NCBI RefSeq assembly: GCF_001766835.1
Contig: NZ_LKEU01000009.1
Location: 27,736-91,735 of the forward strand
Direction: 5' to 3'
From: Acetobacterium wieringae
Lineage (GTDB): Bacteria; Bacillota; Clostridia; Eubacteriales; Eubacteriaceae
Length of the DNA: 64,000 nucleotides
The position numbers and the translations under genes are program-made. This document shows positions 8,232 through 17,481 of this stretch, in pieces. Position 1 is the first letter of the stretch. Every line of letters begins with the position of its first letter. The notes under the pieces are model-generated. The model worked only from the letters and a program-made list of their open reading frames with translations. It did no database searches and was not told the origin of the DNA.

Positions 8232-9338
8232 ATGGCAGAGAAAATCTATCTGGCATCACCGCACATGAGTGATGAAGGATTTGAAATGGAATATATCAAG
8301 GAAGCATTTGCCACCAATTGGATCGCACCACTGGGTCCAAACGTTAATGAATTCGAAAAAGAGTTTGCAGCAAAAGTTGGTACTAAATATGCAGCGGCAG
8401 TCAATACCGGGACTGCCGCAATTCATCTGGCCTTGAGAGCGGCTGGGGTTGAGGAAGGCGACATTGTTTTTTGTCCATCTTTCACTTTTTCAGCAACCGT
8501 AAATCCGATTATCTATGAAAAGGCAATTCCGGTATTTATCGATAGTGATGAAGAAACCTGGAATATCTGTCCAATTGTATTAGAAGAGGCTTTTGAAAAA
8601 TATCCTCAAGTAAAAGCGGTGATTGTCGTGCATCTTTACGGTTTATCGGCAGACATGGATAAAATCATGGCAATCTGTAATCATCATGGCGTCACTGTCA
8701 TCGAAGATGCTGCGGAGTCCCTGGGTACCTTGTACAAAGGTAGACAAACCGGCACCTTCGGAGAATACGGGGTATTTAGTTTTAATGGAAATAAGATTAT
8801 TACTACGTCTGGTGGGGGGATGCTGGTTTCAGATAATCAGGAAAAAATTGAAAAGGTACGATTCTGGTCAACCCAATCCCGGGATGCGGCAAGGCATTAT
8901 CAGCACAGTGAATTGGGCTTTAATTATCGCATGAGCAATATTTCTGCCGGGATCGGCCGTGGTCAATTAAAAGTGCTGGATCAAAGGGTTGCCAAGAAAA
9001 AATGCATCTTTGAATTTTACAAAAGAGAACTGGAGCAACTGCCGGGGATTCAGTTTATGCCGATAAATCATTGGAATCAACCTAATTACTGGTTGAGCTG
9101 TATTACCTTAGATGGATCGATAAAACCGCTGGAAATAATGGAGGCTCTGGGAGACGAAAATATTGAATCACGACCGCTTTGGAAGCCCATGCATCAACAA
9201 CCTTTTTTTAAGTGGTGTGACTATATCGGGGAAACAGTTTCGGAAAAGCTGTTCAAGTCAGGTGTTTGTTTACCCTCTGATACGAAAATGACAGAAGCGG
9301 ATCAGGAGCGAATCTGTCATATTATCAAAGGGTTGTGA
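8232..9338 (+). CDS. DegT/DnrJ/EryC1 sugar aminotransferase (EpsN/PglE-like)
   Basis: PLP-dependent aminotransferase of 368 residues that puts an amino group on a 4-keto nucleotide sugar. Family signs are NTGTAAIHLALRAAG, DAAESLGTLYKG and the PLP lysine region FSFNGNKIITTSGGG. The ATG at 8223 directly abuts AGGAGG, whereas 8232 is nine bases away, so 8232 is chosen. Immediately downstream are a PglC-like transferase and a PglD-like acetyltransferase. Together with the PglF-like dehydratase at 26994 they form the set known to make and load N,N'-diacetylbacillosamine. The exact sugar is inferred. Confidence 0.9.
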   Translation: MAEKIYLASPHMSDEGFEMEYIKEAFATNWIAPLGPNVNEFEKEFAAKVGTKYAAAVNTGTAAIHLALRAAGVEEGDIVFCPSFTFSATVNPIIYEKAIPVFIDSDEETWNICPIVLEEAFEKYPQVKAVIVVHLYGLSADMDKIMAICNHHGVTVIEDAAESLGTLYKGRQTGTFGEYGVFSFNGNKIITTSGGGMLVSDNQEKIEKVRFWSTQSRDAARHYQHSELGFNYRMSNISAGIGRGQLKVLDQRVAKKKCIFEFYKRELEQLPGIQFMPINHWNQPNYWLSCITLDGSIKPLEIMEALGDENIESRPLWKPMHQQPFFKWCDYIGETVSEKLFKSGVCLPSDTKMTEADQERICHIIKGL

Positions 9339-9343
9339 CTGCG

Positions 9344-9961
9344 ATGATCTATAAAAGATTTATAAAAAGACCGATGGATTTTTGTTTATCTTTGGCAGCA
9401 ATCATTGTTCTCTCACCGGTATTTTTTGTTTTAGTCCTGTTAATCAGAAAAAAACTGGGCCATCCGGTGTTATTTAAACAAAAAAGACCAGGTTTAAATG
9501 AAAAGGTATTTACCCTGTATAAGTTTAGAACCATGACTGATCAGCGTGATGAACAAGGCGCACTGTTGCCAGATGACAAGCGACTGACTAAATTTGGTAG
9601 TTTTCTACGATCCACCAGTCTGGATGAGCTACCGGAACTGGTGAATGTACTAAAAGGCGATATGGCTGTTATTGGTCCGCGGCCCTTATTGGTGCAATAC
9701 TTACCGCTTTATAATGAAAAACAAAAAAGACGGCACGAGGTCAGGCCAGGTTTGTCTGGTTTAGCTCAGGTAAACGGTCGCAATGCCATTAGCTGGGAAG
9801 CGAAATTTGATCTGGATGTTGAATATGTAGACTCGATCAGTTTTTTGGAGGATTGGAAGATAATCTTATTAACGTTAAAAAAAGTCTTCAAACGAGAAGG
9901 GATCAATGCTAATGATTCGACCACAATGGAGTTATTTCAAGGAACAAGCAAAGACGACTAA
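9344..9961 (+). CDS. Initiating phosphoglycosyl transferase (EpsL/PglC-like)
   Basis: Monotopic phosphoglycosyl transferase of about 205 residues that transfers a sugar phosphate to undecaprenyl phosphate to start the repeat unit. It has one N-terminal re-entrant hydrophobic helix (about 14-32), then KFRTM, the catalytic Asp-Glu in SLDELPELVNVL, VIGPRPLL and RPGLSGLAQVNGRN. The short PglC-like form lacks the four-helix domain of WbaP. The GTG at 9335 overlaps the preceding stop; ATG 9344 gives a start more typical of the family. The gene is tightly coupled to the aminotransferase. Confidence 0.93.
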   Translation: MIYKRFIKRPMDFCLSLAAIIVLSPVFFVLVLLIRKKLGHPVLFKQKRPGLNEKVFTLYKFRTMTDQRDEQGALLPDDKRLTKFGSFLRSTSLDELPELVNVLKGDMAVIGPRPLLVQYLPLYNEKQKRRHEVRPGLSGLAQVNGRNAISWEAKFDLDVEYVDSISFLEDWKIILLTLKKVFKREGINANDSTTMELFQGTSKDD

Positions 9962-10022
9962 AAATACAATCTATTAATATTGCTATAAAGTTTGCAATAC
10001 TAATCGAAGGGAGCGCTGAATT

Positions 10023-10646
10023 GTGAAAAGAAAGTTATTGATCATCGGAGCAAGTGGACATGGAAAAGTTGTCGTTGATATTGCTATAAAAATGAATATA
10101 TGGGAAGATATTTTTTTTCTCGATGATGATGAATCAATCACTGAGTGTATGGGCTTTGGCGTTGTCGGCAAAACTGAGGATGCCTTTAAATTGGCAAATG
10201 AAGCCGATATTTTTGTCGCCGTTGGAAACAATGAAATTAGAGAGAAGGTTCAAAACAAGCTTGAGTCAGCAGGGATAAAGCCACCATGCTTAATCCATCC
10301 TTCAGCGATTATTGGGTCAGCGGTGGAAGTAGGGCTCGGAACAGTGATTATGGCTGGTGTTGTCATTAACAGTGCCACGCAAATCGGCAAAGGTTGTATT
10401 ATCAACACTGCGGCGACAGTAGACCACGATAATCGTATTGCCGATTTTGTTCATGTATCGCCCGGGGCGCATCTGGCCGGGATGGTGGCGGTTGGTCAAA
10501 AAACCTGGATTGGAATTGGCAGTACCATCAGTAATAATTTGACCATTACCGGCAACTGCAAAATTGGCGCAGGTGCGGTTGTGGTGAAAGACATAATCGC
10601 ACCAGGAACCTATGTGGGAGTTCCAGCCAGAAGTATCCACAGATAG
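10023..10646 (+). CDS. Sugar O/N-acetyltransferase, NeuD/PglD family (EpsM-like)
   Basis: Acyltransferase of 207 residues with an N-terminal Rossmann-like UDP-sugar domain (LLIIGASGHGKVVVDIA) and a C-terminal left-handed beta-helix of hexapeptide repeats. The catalytic His is likely in VDHDNRI, as in PglD. It starts at a GTG after GGGAGCGC. With the aminotransferase and PglC-like genes it matches EpsM-EpsN-EpsL of Bacillus and PglD-E-C of Campylobacter, so acetylation of UDP-4-amino-sugar to UDP-diNAcBac is the likely reaction. Confidence 0.9.
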   Translation: MKRKLLIIGASGHGKVVVDIAIKMNIWEDIFFLDDDESITECMGFGVVGKTEDAFKLANEADIFVAVGNNEIREKVQNKLESAGIKPPCLIHPSAIIGSAVEVGLGTVIMAGVVINSATQIGKGCIINTAATVDHDNRIADFVHVSPGAHLAGMVAVGQKTWIGIGSTISNNLTITGNCKIGAGAVVVKDIIAPGTYVGVPARSIHR

Positions 10647-10691
10647 AAAAGGCGATCTGGATTTGGAACTACAATGAGAGGAGCAGAAAAC

Positions 10692-11858
10692 ATGGAATTG
10701 ATAATAATTGTTCTGTTTTACATAAGTTTGTTTATCATTGGTTGGGCCATGATCGGGTATCCCCTATCTATTAAGTTATTAGGAAAAATTTTTCAAATTC
10801 GTAAACTAGAAAAGGATTATAATCATCAGCCGACTGTTACGATAATGATTGTTGCCCATAATGAAGAAAAAGTTATACTAGAAAAAATAAAGAATGTACT
10901 TGACATTGAATATCCAAGACAAAAGATCGAATATTTAATTACATCAGATCACAGTACTGACAAGACAAATGATATTGTAAGAGAGTTTATTGTCAATAAT
11001 CCTGAATCCAAGATCAGACTATACGAAGTTCAAGAACGTAAAGGCAAAACAAATGCTCAAAACGAGGCGCAAAAAACGATCACATCAGAATTTATTGTTA
11101 TGACAGATGCAAATTCGATGATGGATAAGAATGCGATAAAAGAGTTAATGGCAGCTTTTACTTCAAATGAAATTGCGTATGTTGCAGGAAAACTTTTAAT
11201 AACGAATCAAGCTGTGAGTAGTGTTAGTAATGCAGAAGCAAGTTACTGGGATGGAGATTTAATTATACGTGAGATAGAAGGGAGAATTCAAACGATAACA
11301 GCTGGAAATGGGGCAATTTATGCTTGCAGAAAAAAAGACTATCATGAGTTCAGTCCGATTCAAAGCCATGACAGTGCAATGCCGCTACGATATGCTTTAG
11401 AAGGAAAAAGAGCAATAGCCAATCATGATGCTATAGCGTATGAAAAGGCGAGCGAAGTGATAAAAGATGAGTTTAGTCGCAAAGTGCGAATGAATCGGGC
11501 CATTCTAAAATATATTTTGCCAGATATCAGGGTGTTAAATGTATTTAAGTATAAGTGGTTTTCTTATTTTTATTTTGGACACCGAACGTGCAGATACTTA
11601 CTTTGGATTGCACATTTAACCCTATTGATTTCTAATGGGTTGCTTATCCAGGAGTCATGGCTCTATTTATTGCCTTTCCTGGCGCAATTGCTCTTTTATT
11701 TTTTAGCCTTAGTTCAAAGTATTGTAAAGTCTAAAAACAAGTATCTGATGATCATATACTACTATTTTATCACAATTATGGCTCAATGGGTTGCTGTTTT
11801 TAGAGCTTTATCAGGTAAAGCTAAACCGTTTTGGGAGAAGGCTGAAAGTACAAGATAA
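10692..11858 (+). CDS. Family 2 glycosyltransferase, membrane-anchored
   Basis: Processive-type GT-A glycosyltransferase of 388 residues. It has one N-terminal membrane helix, a GT2 domain (VTIMIVAHNEEKVI, TSDHSTDKT, MTDANSMMD) and three to four C-terminal membrane helices. The R-rich SRKVRMNRAI segment corresponds to the QxxRW-like motif region, in a variant form. The ATG at 10674 lacks a good ribosome binding site and 10692 follows GAGAGGAGC. Its place between the acetyltransferase and two GT4 enzymes suggests it adds a sugar to the lipid-linked repeat unit. Confidence 0.88.
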   Translation: MELIIIVLFYISLFIIGWAMIGYPLSIKLLGKIFQIRKLEKDYNHQPTVTIMIVAHNEEKVILEKIKNVLDIEYPRQKIEYLITSDHSTDKTNDIVREFIVNNPESKIRLYEVQERKGKTNAQNEAQKTITSEFIVMTDANSMMDKNAIKELMAAFTSNEIAYVAGKLLITNQAVSSVSNAEASYWDGDLIIREIEGRIQTITAGNGAIYACRKKDYHEFSPIQSHDSAMPLRYALEGKRAIANHDAIAYEKASEVIKDEFSRKVRMNRAILKYILPDIRVLNVFKYKWFSYFYFGHRTCRYLLWIAHLTLLISNGLLIQESWLYLLPFLAQLLFYFLALVQSIVKSKNKYLMIIYYYFITIMAQWVAVFRALSGKAKPFWEKAESTR

Positions 11859-11926
11859 GTAAAGGCTGAGCTTCAGAATGTTGAACAAATTTGCAACGTC
11901 AATTATGGTTTTGGAGAAGTGACAAG

Positions 11927-13030
11927 ATGAGAATATTACATATCAATTCATATTATGCCAAGAGTGTTTTTTATAAATATTTTTATGATGAACAGGTCAG
12001 AACCAGAATGGCTATCGATGTCTATGTCCCAACCTCAGTTCCAGTCGGTCGTGATCTGGGAAAGTATACCCTGATCAGGATCAACCACAAAAAAGCTGAT
12101 CGATATATTTTTTACTTAAAACATATGAAGATTTATCATGATATAAAAAAAGTCTATGAATTGGATAAATATTCAATCGTTCATTCCCACTCATTGTTCA
12201 CCAATGGCTATCTCGCCATGCGAATCAAGCAAGACTTTGGAATTCCCTATTTGGTGGCAGTAAGAGATACCGATGCAAATGTTTTTTTTAAACGAATGGT
12301 ATGGTTAAGAAAACTGGGGATTGAAATCCTCAATGAGGCTGATAAAATCATCTTTTTATCAGTTTCATATCGGGATGCCGTGATTGAAAAATATGTGCCC
12401 GCACAGTTTAAAAAAGCGATATTGGAGAAATCAGAAGTTATCCCCAACGGGATCGAAGACTTCTGGCTGAAAAACAGGAACGTTCCCCAAAAAATTGCGG
12501 ACAGTAAGCATCTTAATCTTTTGTATGTGGGACTGATTAATAAAAGAAAAAATATCTCCACAACGATTCGGGCAATTAGAATTTTACAGAATCAGGGATA
12601 CGAGATTCATTTTACCATCGTTGGAAAAGTCTCTGATGAGGCAATTTTTAAGCAATTCAGAAGTGAACCGTGGGTACAGTACATTTCTCATTCTTCAAGA
12701 GAAGAGCTGATTGAGATTTATCGAAATAACGATATCTTTGTGATGCCATCGGTGACTGAAACCTTTGGTCTGGTCTATCCAGAAGCCATGAGTCAGGGAT
12801 TACCAGTGATTTACACTAGGGGACAAGGCTTTGATGGTCAGTTTCAGGATGGACAGGTCGGGTTTTCCGTCGAGTGTTATGATGCAAAAGAAATTGCCGA
12901 AAAGATTATCAGAATAGTCGCCAACTATCAGGTGTTATCAAAAAACGCAGTTATAAATGCGAACAAGTTCCGATGGTCGGATATCAATCAAAAGTATCGG
13001 AATATCTACAAGGAAATCCAGCGCTATTGA
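11927..13030 (+). CDS. Family 4 glycosyltransferase (1)
   Basis: GT-B glycosyltransferase of 367 residues. The N-terminal domain starts MRILHINSYYAK. The nucleotide-sugar domain shows VIPNGIEDFW, LLYVGLINKRKN and the EX7E region VMPSVTETFGLVYPEAMSQGLPVI. The frame is open upstream to 11891, but ATG 11927 has TTGGAGAAG at good spacing and fits the family start. Donor and acceptor are unknown. It is followed after 22 bp by a second GT4 gene. Confidence 0.9.
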   Translation: MRILHINSYYAKSVFYKYFYDEQVRTRMAIDVYVPTSVPVGRDLGKYTLIRINHKKADRYIFYLKHMKIYHDIKKVYELDKYSIVHSHSLFTNGYLAMRIKQDFGIPYLVAVRDTDANVFFKRMVWLRKLGIEILNEADKIIFLSVSYRDAVIEKYVPAQFKKAILEKSEVIPNGIEDFWLKNRNVPQKIADSKHLNLLYVGLINKRKNISTTIRAIRILQNQGYEIHFTIVGKVSDEAIFKQFRSEPWVQYISHSSREELIEIYRNNDIFVMPSVTETFGLVYPEAMSQGLPVIYTRGQGFDGQFQDGQVGFSVECYDAKEIAEKIIRIVANYQVLSKNAVINANKFRWSDINQKYRNIYKEIQRY

Positions 13031-13052
13031 TGCAGAAAGAGAAGGGGCACGG

Positions 13053-14216
13053 ATGACAAAAAAAAAACACATTTGTTTTATTGTACCAGACTATCCCACG
13101 CACAGCGATCCGGTCTACACTTTTGTTAAGCAAGTCGTTGATGCCATTGCTAAAATGGGATACTCCTGCTCAGTCGTTGCACCGCAAAGTCTGACGAAGA
13201 ACGTCTTTAAAAAAAAACCAGTGCGACCACTGTTCTGGCAGGATTGTATCGAAGCAGGGATCCGGGTTGACGTCTATCAGCCTAGGGTCCTGAGCTTTTC
13301 AAATATCAGCCTGTTCGGGAGAAATATTTCAGCCAGCCTCGTCCAGAAAGCGGTCATCCGTTGTTTTAAACAGATCAAACCTCGTCCGGATCTGTTATAT
13401 GCTCATTTCTGGCATTCGGGAGTTACGGCGGGCTTGATCAGTCAAAAATATCAGTTACCTTTTTTTGTTGCGACAGGTGAAAGTAAAATCTGGGTAGAAA
13501 GCCTTTTTCCCCGCCAGACTATCGACAAGGCGTTGGCTGAGATCAGTGGGGTGATTTGTGCTTCGACTAAAAATCGAAATGAGAGTCTTGAATTGAAGCT
13601 TTCAAACCCAGATAAGATGGTCGTGATTCCAAATGCCATCGATCCCAAAAAGTTTTATAAAATGGAGCGGATGCTTATCAGACGAAAACTGGGATTTAAA
13701 GCGGATGACTTTATCGTCGTATTTATGGGTTCATTTGATCAACGTAAAGGCATTATGCGGTTGTCAGAGGCGATGAAACAGGTTAATCCGGCGAAGGTCA
13801 TTTACATCGGTTCGGGAGAACTGATTCCAACCGGTGACGAAATTCTCTTTATTGGCAGACTCCCGCATGATCAGATTGTGAATTATTTGAATGCCGCAGA
13901 TGTTTTTGTCCTGCCAACCCTTGCCGAAGGCTGTAGCAATGCGATTTTGGAAGCGATGGCCTGTGGTTTGCCGATTATTTCGTCGGATCAGGGCTTTAAT
14001 GATGATATTCTGACACCTGAGGATTCTATCCGGATTGATTGTATGGATGTCAATGCCATTGCCAAAGCTATAAACAAATTGAAAAATGATGCGCAATTAA
14101 GAAGTAAGATGTCTGAATCGGCGCTCACTCATTCACAGCTATTTCATATCAATAACCGAGCCTCCAGAATTATGAACTTTATCGAAAATGTGATTGATGA
14201 GAAAAAAGAGGTATAA
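13053..14216 (+). CDS. Family 4 glycosyltransferase (2)
   Basis: GT-B glycosyltransferase of 387 residues. It begins MTKKKHICFIVPDYPTHSDP and has VVIPNAIDPKKFY, VVFMGSFDQRKG and the donor-binding EX7E region LPTLAEGCSNAILEAMACGLPIIS. The chosen ATG lies behind GAGAAGGGGC; the frame runs upstream into the preceding gene, which I reject. It ends one base before the Wzy-like gene, so the two are probably coupled. The sugar is unknown. Confidence 0.9.
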   Translation: MTKKKHICFIVPDYPTHSDPVYTFVKQVVDAIAKMGYSCSVVAPQSLTKNVFKKKPVRPLFWQDCIEAGIRVDVYQPRVLSFSNISLFGRNISASLVQKAVIRCFKQIKPRPDLLYAHFWHSGVTAGLISQKYQLPFFVATGESKIWVESLFPRQTIDKALAEISGVICASTKNRNESLELKLSNPDKMVVIPNAIDPKKFYKMERMLIRRKLGFKADDFIVVFMGSFDQRKGIMRLSEAMKQVNPAKVIYIGSGELIPTGDEILFIGRLPHDQIVNYLNAADVFVLPTLAEGCSNAILEAMACGLPIISSDQGFNDDILTPEDSIRIDCMDVNAIAKAINKLKNDAQLRSKMSESALTHSQLFHINNRASRIMNFIENVIDEKKEV

Positions 14217-14217
14217 A

Positions 14218-15549
14218 ATGATGATCAGAAAATCAGTAGATCCCTTCTGGGTATTGGCATTGGCACTGATATTAATTATAATTGGTCTTTCGTACAAGCC
14301 CTTTTTAATAATAGGCATTATTATTGCTAGTTGTTATGTTTTTTTTAGGGGCGCAGAAGGCATATATGGTCTGTTCTTGATGTTACCATTTTCGCCGATC
14401 CTAAAATTGTCCCCAGGTGGAATGACCTTTTTTAATCTTTTGATTGCAGTTTATATTCTCCGAATGATTTTTTTTAATGAAAAGTCGAAGGTGTCAATTT
14501 ATCAGGTTTTATCAGTTTTGGCACTGATTATTTTTTCGTTGTTCAAAATCGACAATTCAAGTCTGATAAAGCTAGTTGACCTTTTAATCTACTTTGTATT
14601 GGCGATTTTAGTGATGAACTCCAAGGAAACCATTGATATCCGAAAACTGTTGCTTTTCTTTATCGTAGGTATTATTACTGCATCGGTTCTCGGTCTTTTT
14701 AGTGATTATGTACCCGGTTTAGATGGGTTTATCCGAGAAACTCAAATTGAACTCGATGATGGTGATATTTTCGGTAGATTCTCAGGTATTCAAACCAATC
14801 CCAATTTTTATACAATGGACATCACCATTGCGATTGCCACATTGCTTTATATGATCGGCATGAAGAAACATCACTGGTATGATTATCTGATGGTTGCTGT
14901 TTTATTGGGGTTTGGCATTTTATCTTTAAGCATATCTTTTTTCCTCACAATCGGAGGCATATTTTTATTATATTTTATTTATAAACTATTTCAATTATCC
15001 AGAATATCATTTGATATCAAGGTTTTTATACGGGGAATGGTTGTTATTCTATTCGTACTTATCATAGTTTCGCAGCTTGCCAACATTCCCTATTTTGACA
15101 TTTATTTGAGAAGAATAGGGGTAGGAAGTTTTGTTGATCAGAGTCTATCAGATCTTACCACAGGCCGATCTGATATTTGGTCTGAGTATCTTAATCTCTA
15201 TTTAAGTGACTGGAAAATATTTCTTTTTGGTCTGGGATACTCTCTCGAGAAGTACAATTTACGTCAATCTCATAGCTATTATCTGGAGCTTTTGCTGCAT
15301 TTGGGGATCATTGGGTCAGTTGTTTATTTCAATGTATTAATTGCAGTATTTAAACCTTTTTCCATAAAGATTAGAGGTCGTTTGCTTTGTCTGCTGCCGT
15401 TAGCGGCATTGGTTATGAGAGGATTTGCGATTAATTTGCTGTTTCGAGAGAATTTTATCTTTTACCTGATAATTTGCGCATTAGTCATGGCTGATGATAA
15501 GGATGCAGGTTTAAATACTTACCTGTCAGATGGAGTCGATGATGAATAA
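14218..15549 (+). CDS. O-antigen ligase/Wzy-like polysaccharide polymerase
   Basis: Polytopic membrane protein of 443 residues with about ten to twelve hydrophobic segments and one longer outside loop (about residues 290-350). That loop holds TTGRSDIWSEYLNLYL and FGLGYS, resembling the Wzy_C region. Sequence identity in this family is always low, so the call rests on topology, this loop and the position between glycosyltransferases and the Wzx flippase. It would join lipid-linked repeats outside the membrane. The start follows AAAGAGG. Confidence 0.85.
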   Translation: MMIRKSVDPFWVLALALILIIIGLSYKPFLIIGIIIASCYVFFRGAEGIYGLFLMLPFSPILKLSPGGMTFFNLLIAVYILRMIFFNEKSKVSIYQVLSVLALIIFSLFKIDNSSLIKLVDLLIYFVLAILVMNSKETIDIRKLLLFFIVGIITASVLGLFSDYVPGLDGFIRETQIELDDGDIFGRFSGIQTNPNFYTMDITIAIATLLYMIGMKKHHWYDYLMVAVLLGFGILSLSISFFLTIGGIFLLYFIYKLFQLSRISFDIKVFIRGMVVILFVLIIVSQLANIPYFDIYLRRIGVGSFVDQSLSDLTTGRSDIWSEYLNLYLSDWKIFLFGLGYSLEKYNLRQSHSYYLELLLHLGIIGSVVYFNVLIAVFKPFSIKIRGRLLCLLPLAALVMRGFAINLLFRENFIFYLIICALVMADDKDAGLNTYLSDGVDDE

Positions 15550-16252
15550 TAATAAAATTGTATTTCTTGAGTTTAATGGGATTCCGGGATCTGGCAAAAC
15601 AACGCTTTCAAATAACGTAATCGAGAATCTAAAGGCAATTGATTATCCCGTCGAATCATATCAACGGTTCATTCAGAAGCCGACCAGAAAAGATTTAAAA
15701 CAGTTGGTAAAATATTTAATTCACCTCAAACCTTCAAGTTTCAGAATGGGTTATCTGGGAATGATGTATTTATTAACAAACAGAAAAATAAACTGCGAAA
15801 ACTGGTTGAGAGTTGTATCAATCATCATCCTTGATGATTTGTATCTGAAAAAAAGTATCGAGAATCGTGCCGAAGTAATTTTAGTTGATCAGGGTATTAT
15901 TCAACAGCTCGTCTCAATAATGTATGAAACTGAGCTAGTAACGGACAGATTTGCGAAGAAAATTATTGCTCATTTAAAAAAGCGAGTTCCGAATCTTTAT
16001 ATCATTAATGTTGCTCTTGATGTTACGGATTCTTTTGACCGGCTCAATCAGAGAGTGGGAAACATCTCTAGAATACAACAGCTGAATCGCAAAAATGGGA
16101 TCAGAACTTTGAAGATACAGCAAAAGAATTTTGACATTATCAGAAGCGTTATTCGGGAAACTGGTATGGCTAGTATGGATATTAATACACATGCGGGTGT
16201 TGAAGAAAATGTGTTGTTACTGAAAAACTTTGTCTTGGGTAAAATCCTTTAA
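15542..16252 (+). CDS. P-loop kinase-like protein of the EPS locus (1)
   Basis: Protein of 236 residues with a Walker A motif GIPGSGKTT at residues 13-21 and overall thymidylate-kinase-like character, including an Asp-containing strand (VILVDQGIIQQ). It overlaps the end of the polymerase gene by 8 bases; GGAG at 15532-15535 favours the second of two adjacent ATG codons. Similar dTMP-kinase-like proteins occur in other polysaccharide loci, where phosphorylation of a sugar or glycan end has been suggested. Substrate is unknown here. A second, larger P-loop protein follows. Confidence 0.65.
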   Translation: MNNNKIVFLEFNGIPGSGKTTLSNNVIENLKAIDYPVESYQRFIQKPTRKDLKQLVKYLIHLKPSSFRMGYLGMMYLLTNRKINCENWLRVVSIIILDDLYLKKSIENRAEVILVDQGIIQQLVSIMYETELVTDRFAKKIIAHLKKRVPNLYIINVALDVTDSFDRLNQRVGNISRIQQLNRKNGIRTLKIQQKNFDIIRSVIRETGMASMDINTHAGVEENVLLLKNFVLGKIL

Positions 16253-16307
16253 TTCGCTCAGTTTTTTGGCATAACCAGGGTTTTTAAGCGTTTGGAGGCG
16301 ACAAATT

Positions 16308-17426
16308 ATGATTGATGTAAAAAAGGAACTATCAAAAGAATTAAATCACAAAAAATTAGATGCTTTCGTCATTGTGTCCGATCCAGATAAAAATAATCCA
16401 ATAAATCAGGCAGATATGTTTATCCGAGGTCTCGAAAAAGATCGGAATATTTATCATGATTTATTTTCAAAACATCAATTTTTTCAATTGAAGATCAAAA
16501 AGCAATCATTATCTGAAAATCTGGAGACATGGATTGGATTTGACGAAAGTAATGGTAATTTAATCCAAGTTTGGTTATGCTTGCGATGCAAGATAGATGA
16601 TCAAACCAATGCAATGACTCATAACGATGGTTGTGATCGAGTTCTAAAAAAAGTTGCAAAGAGTAGATTGCCTTTCAAAGGTCCGGGAATCGCACTGATT
16701 GGTTCGGATGGATCGGGTAAAAGTACTGTTACTTTAGATCTGGAGAAGTGGCTGTCAGAAAAAATTGACTGCCGCCGCTATTATCTGGGAAGTGGTGAGC
16801 ATTATAACTCAATTTATAAACGCTGTATAAAAATGATGATAAGAGGGTTTAGACTTTCCCGAGACTTAAACAAAAAACAAACAGTGAAAGCAGGTGAAAA
16901 CGAATTAGACCAAACTCAAGTAAATAGTGTAAAAAAGGGACTGAAGAATTGGTATTGTCACATAAATGCCTTTTATTTATATCGCATTTCAGTTCGCACA
17001 TTAAAACAGTTAAAAATGTCAAATGGCTTTTCCAAGGGCGGTGGAATCCGCCTGTTCGACAGATATCCGCAGAATCAGTTTATGGGAATCAATGATGGCC
17101 CAAAAATCAGAAAATTATATGGAAATATAAATAGCTCTGTGATCAACCGTTTAATTCAAATGGAAGAAGAAAATATCAATCGATGCGTTAAAATGAGCCC
17201 TGATCTTGTCATTAAGCTGGTTATATCACCAGAAGTCGCAATCCTGCGAAAACCGGATCATAATATCCCGGAACTAGAAAAGAAAACAGACATTATTCGC
17301 AATCTTAATTTTGAAAATACGGTTGTTCAAAACATTGATGCCAACCAGAAGTACGAGGAAGAATTAAGGACAATTAAGAAACTGATCTGGGACTATCTTT
17401 TTCAACTTTCGAAAATGAATGGTTAA
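16308..17426 (+). CDS. P-loop kinase-like protein with unknown N-terminal domain (2)
   Basis: Protein of 372 residues. The first 125 residues match nothing I recognise. The rest is thymidylate-kinase-like, with GSDGSGKST at 132-140, an RRYYLGSGEHY segment and a LFDRYPQNQF motif resembling the DR(Y/F) motif of nucleotide kinases. It starts at ATG 16308 after TTGGAGG. Lying between another P-loop kinase and wzx, it probably acts on the polysaccharide or its precursors, though this is positional inference. A true thymidylate kinase is unlikely given the length, extra domain and context. Confidence 0.65.
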   Translation: MIDVKKELSKELNHKKLDAFVIVSDPDKNNPINQADMFIRGLEKDRNIYHDLFSKHQFFQLKIKKQSLSENLETWIGFDESNGNLIQVWLCLRCKIDDQTNAMTHNDGCDRVLKKVAKSRLPFKGPGIALIGSDGSGKSTVTLDLEKWLSEKIDCRRYYLGSGEHYNSIYKRCIKMMIRGFRLSRDLNKKQTVKAGENELDQTQVNSVKKGLKNWYCHINAFYLYRISVRTLKQLKMSNGFSKGGGIRLFDRYPQNQFMGINDGPKIRKLYGNINSSVINRLIQMEEENINRCVKMSPDLVIKLVISPEVAILRKPDHNIPELEKKTDIIRNLNFENTVVQNIDANQKYEEELRTIKKLIWDYLFQLSKMNG

Positions 17427-17481
17427 AACCAGGTCCGACATTCTGACTTGAGATGAATCTGAAATAAGGCGGTTAGAGCTG

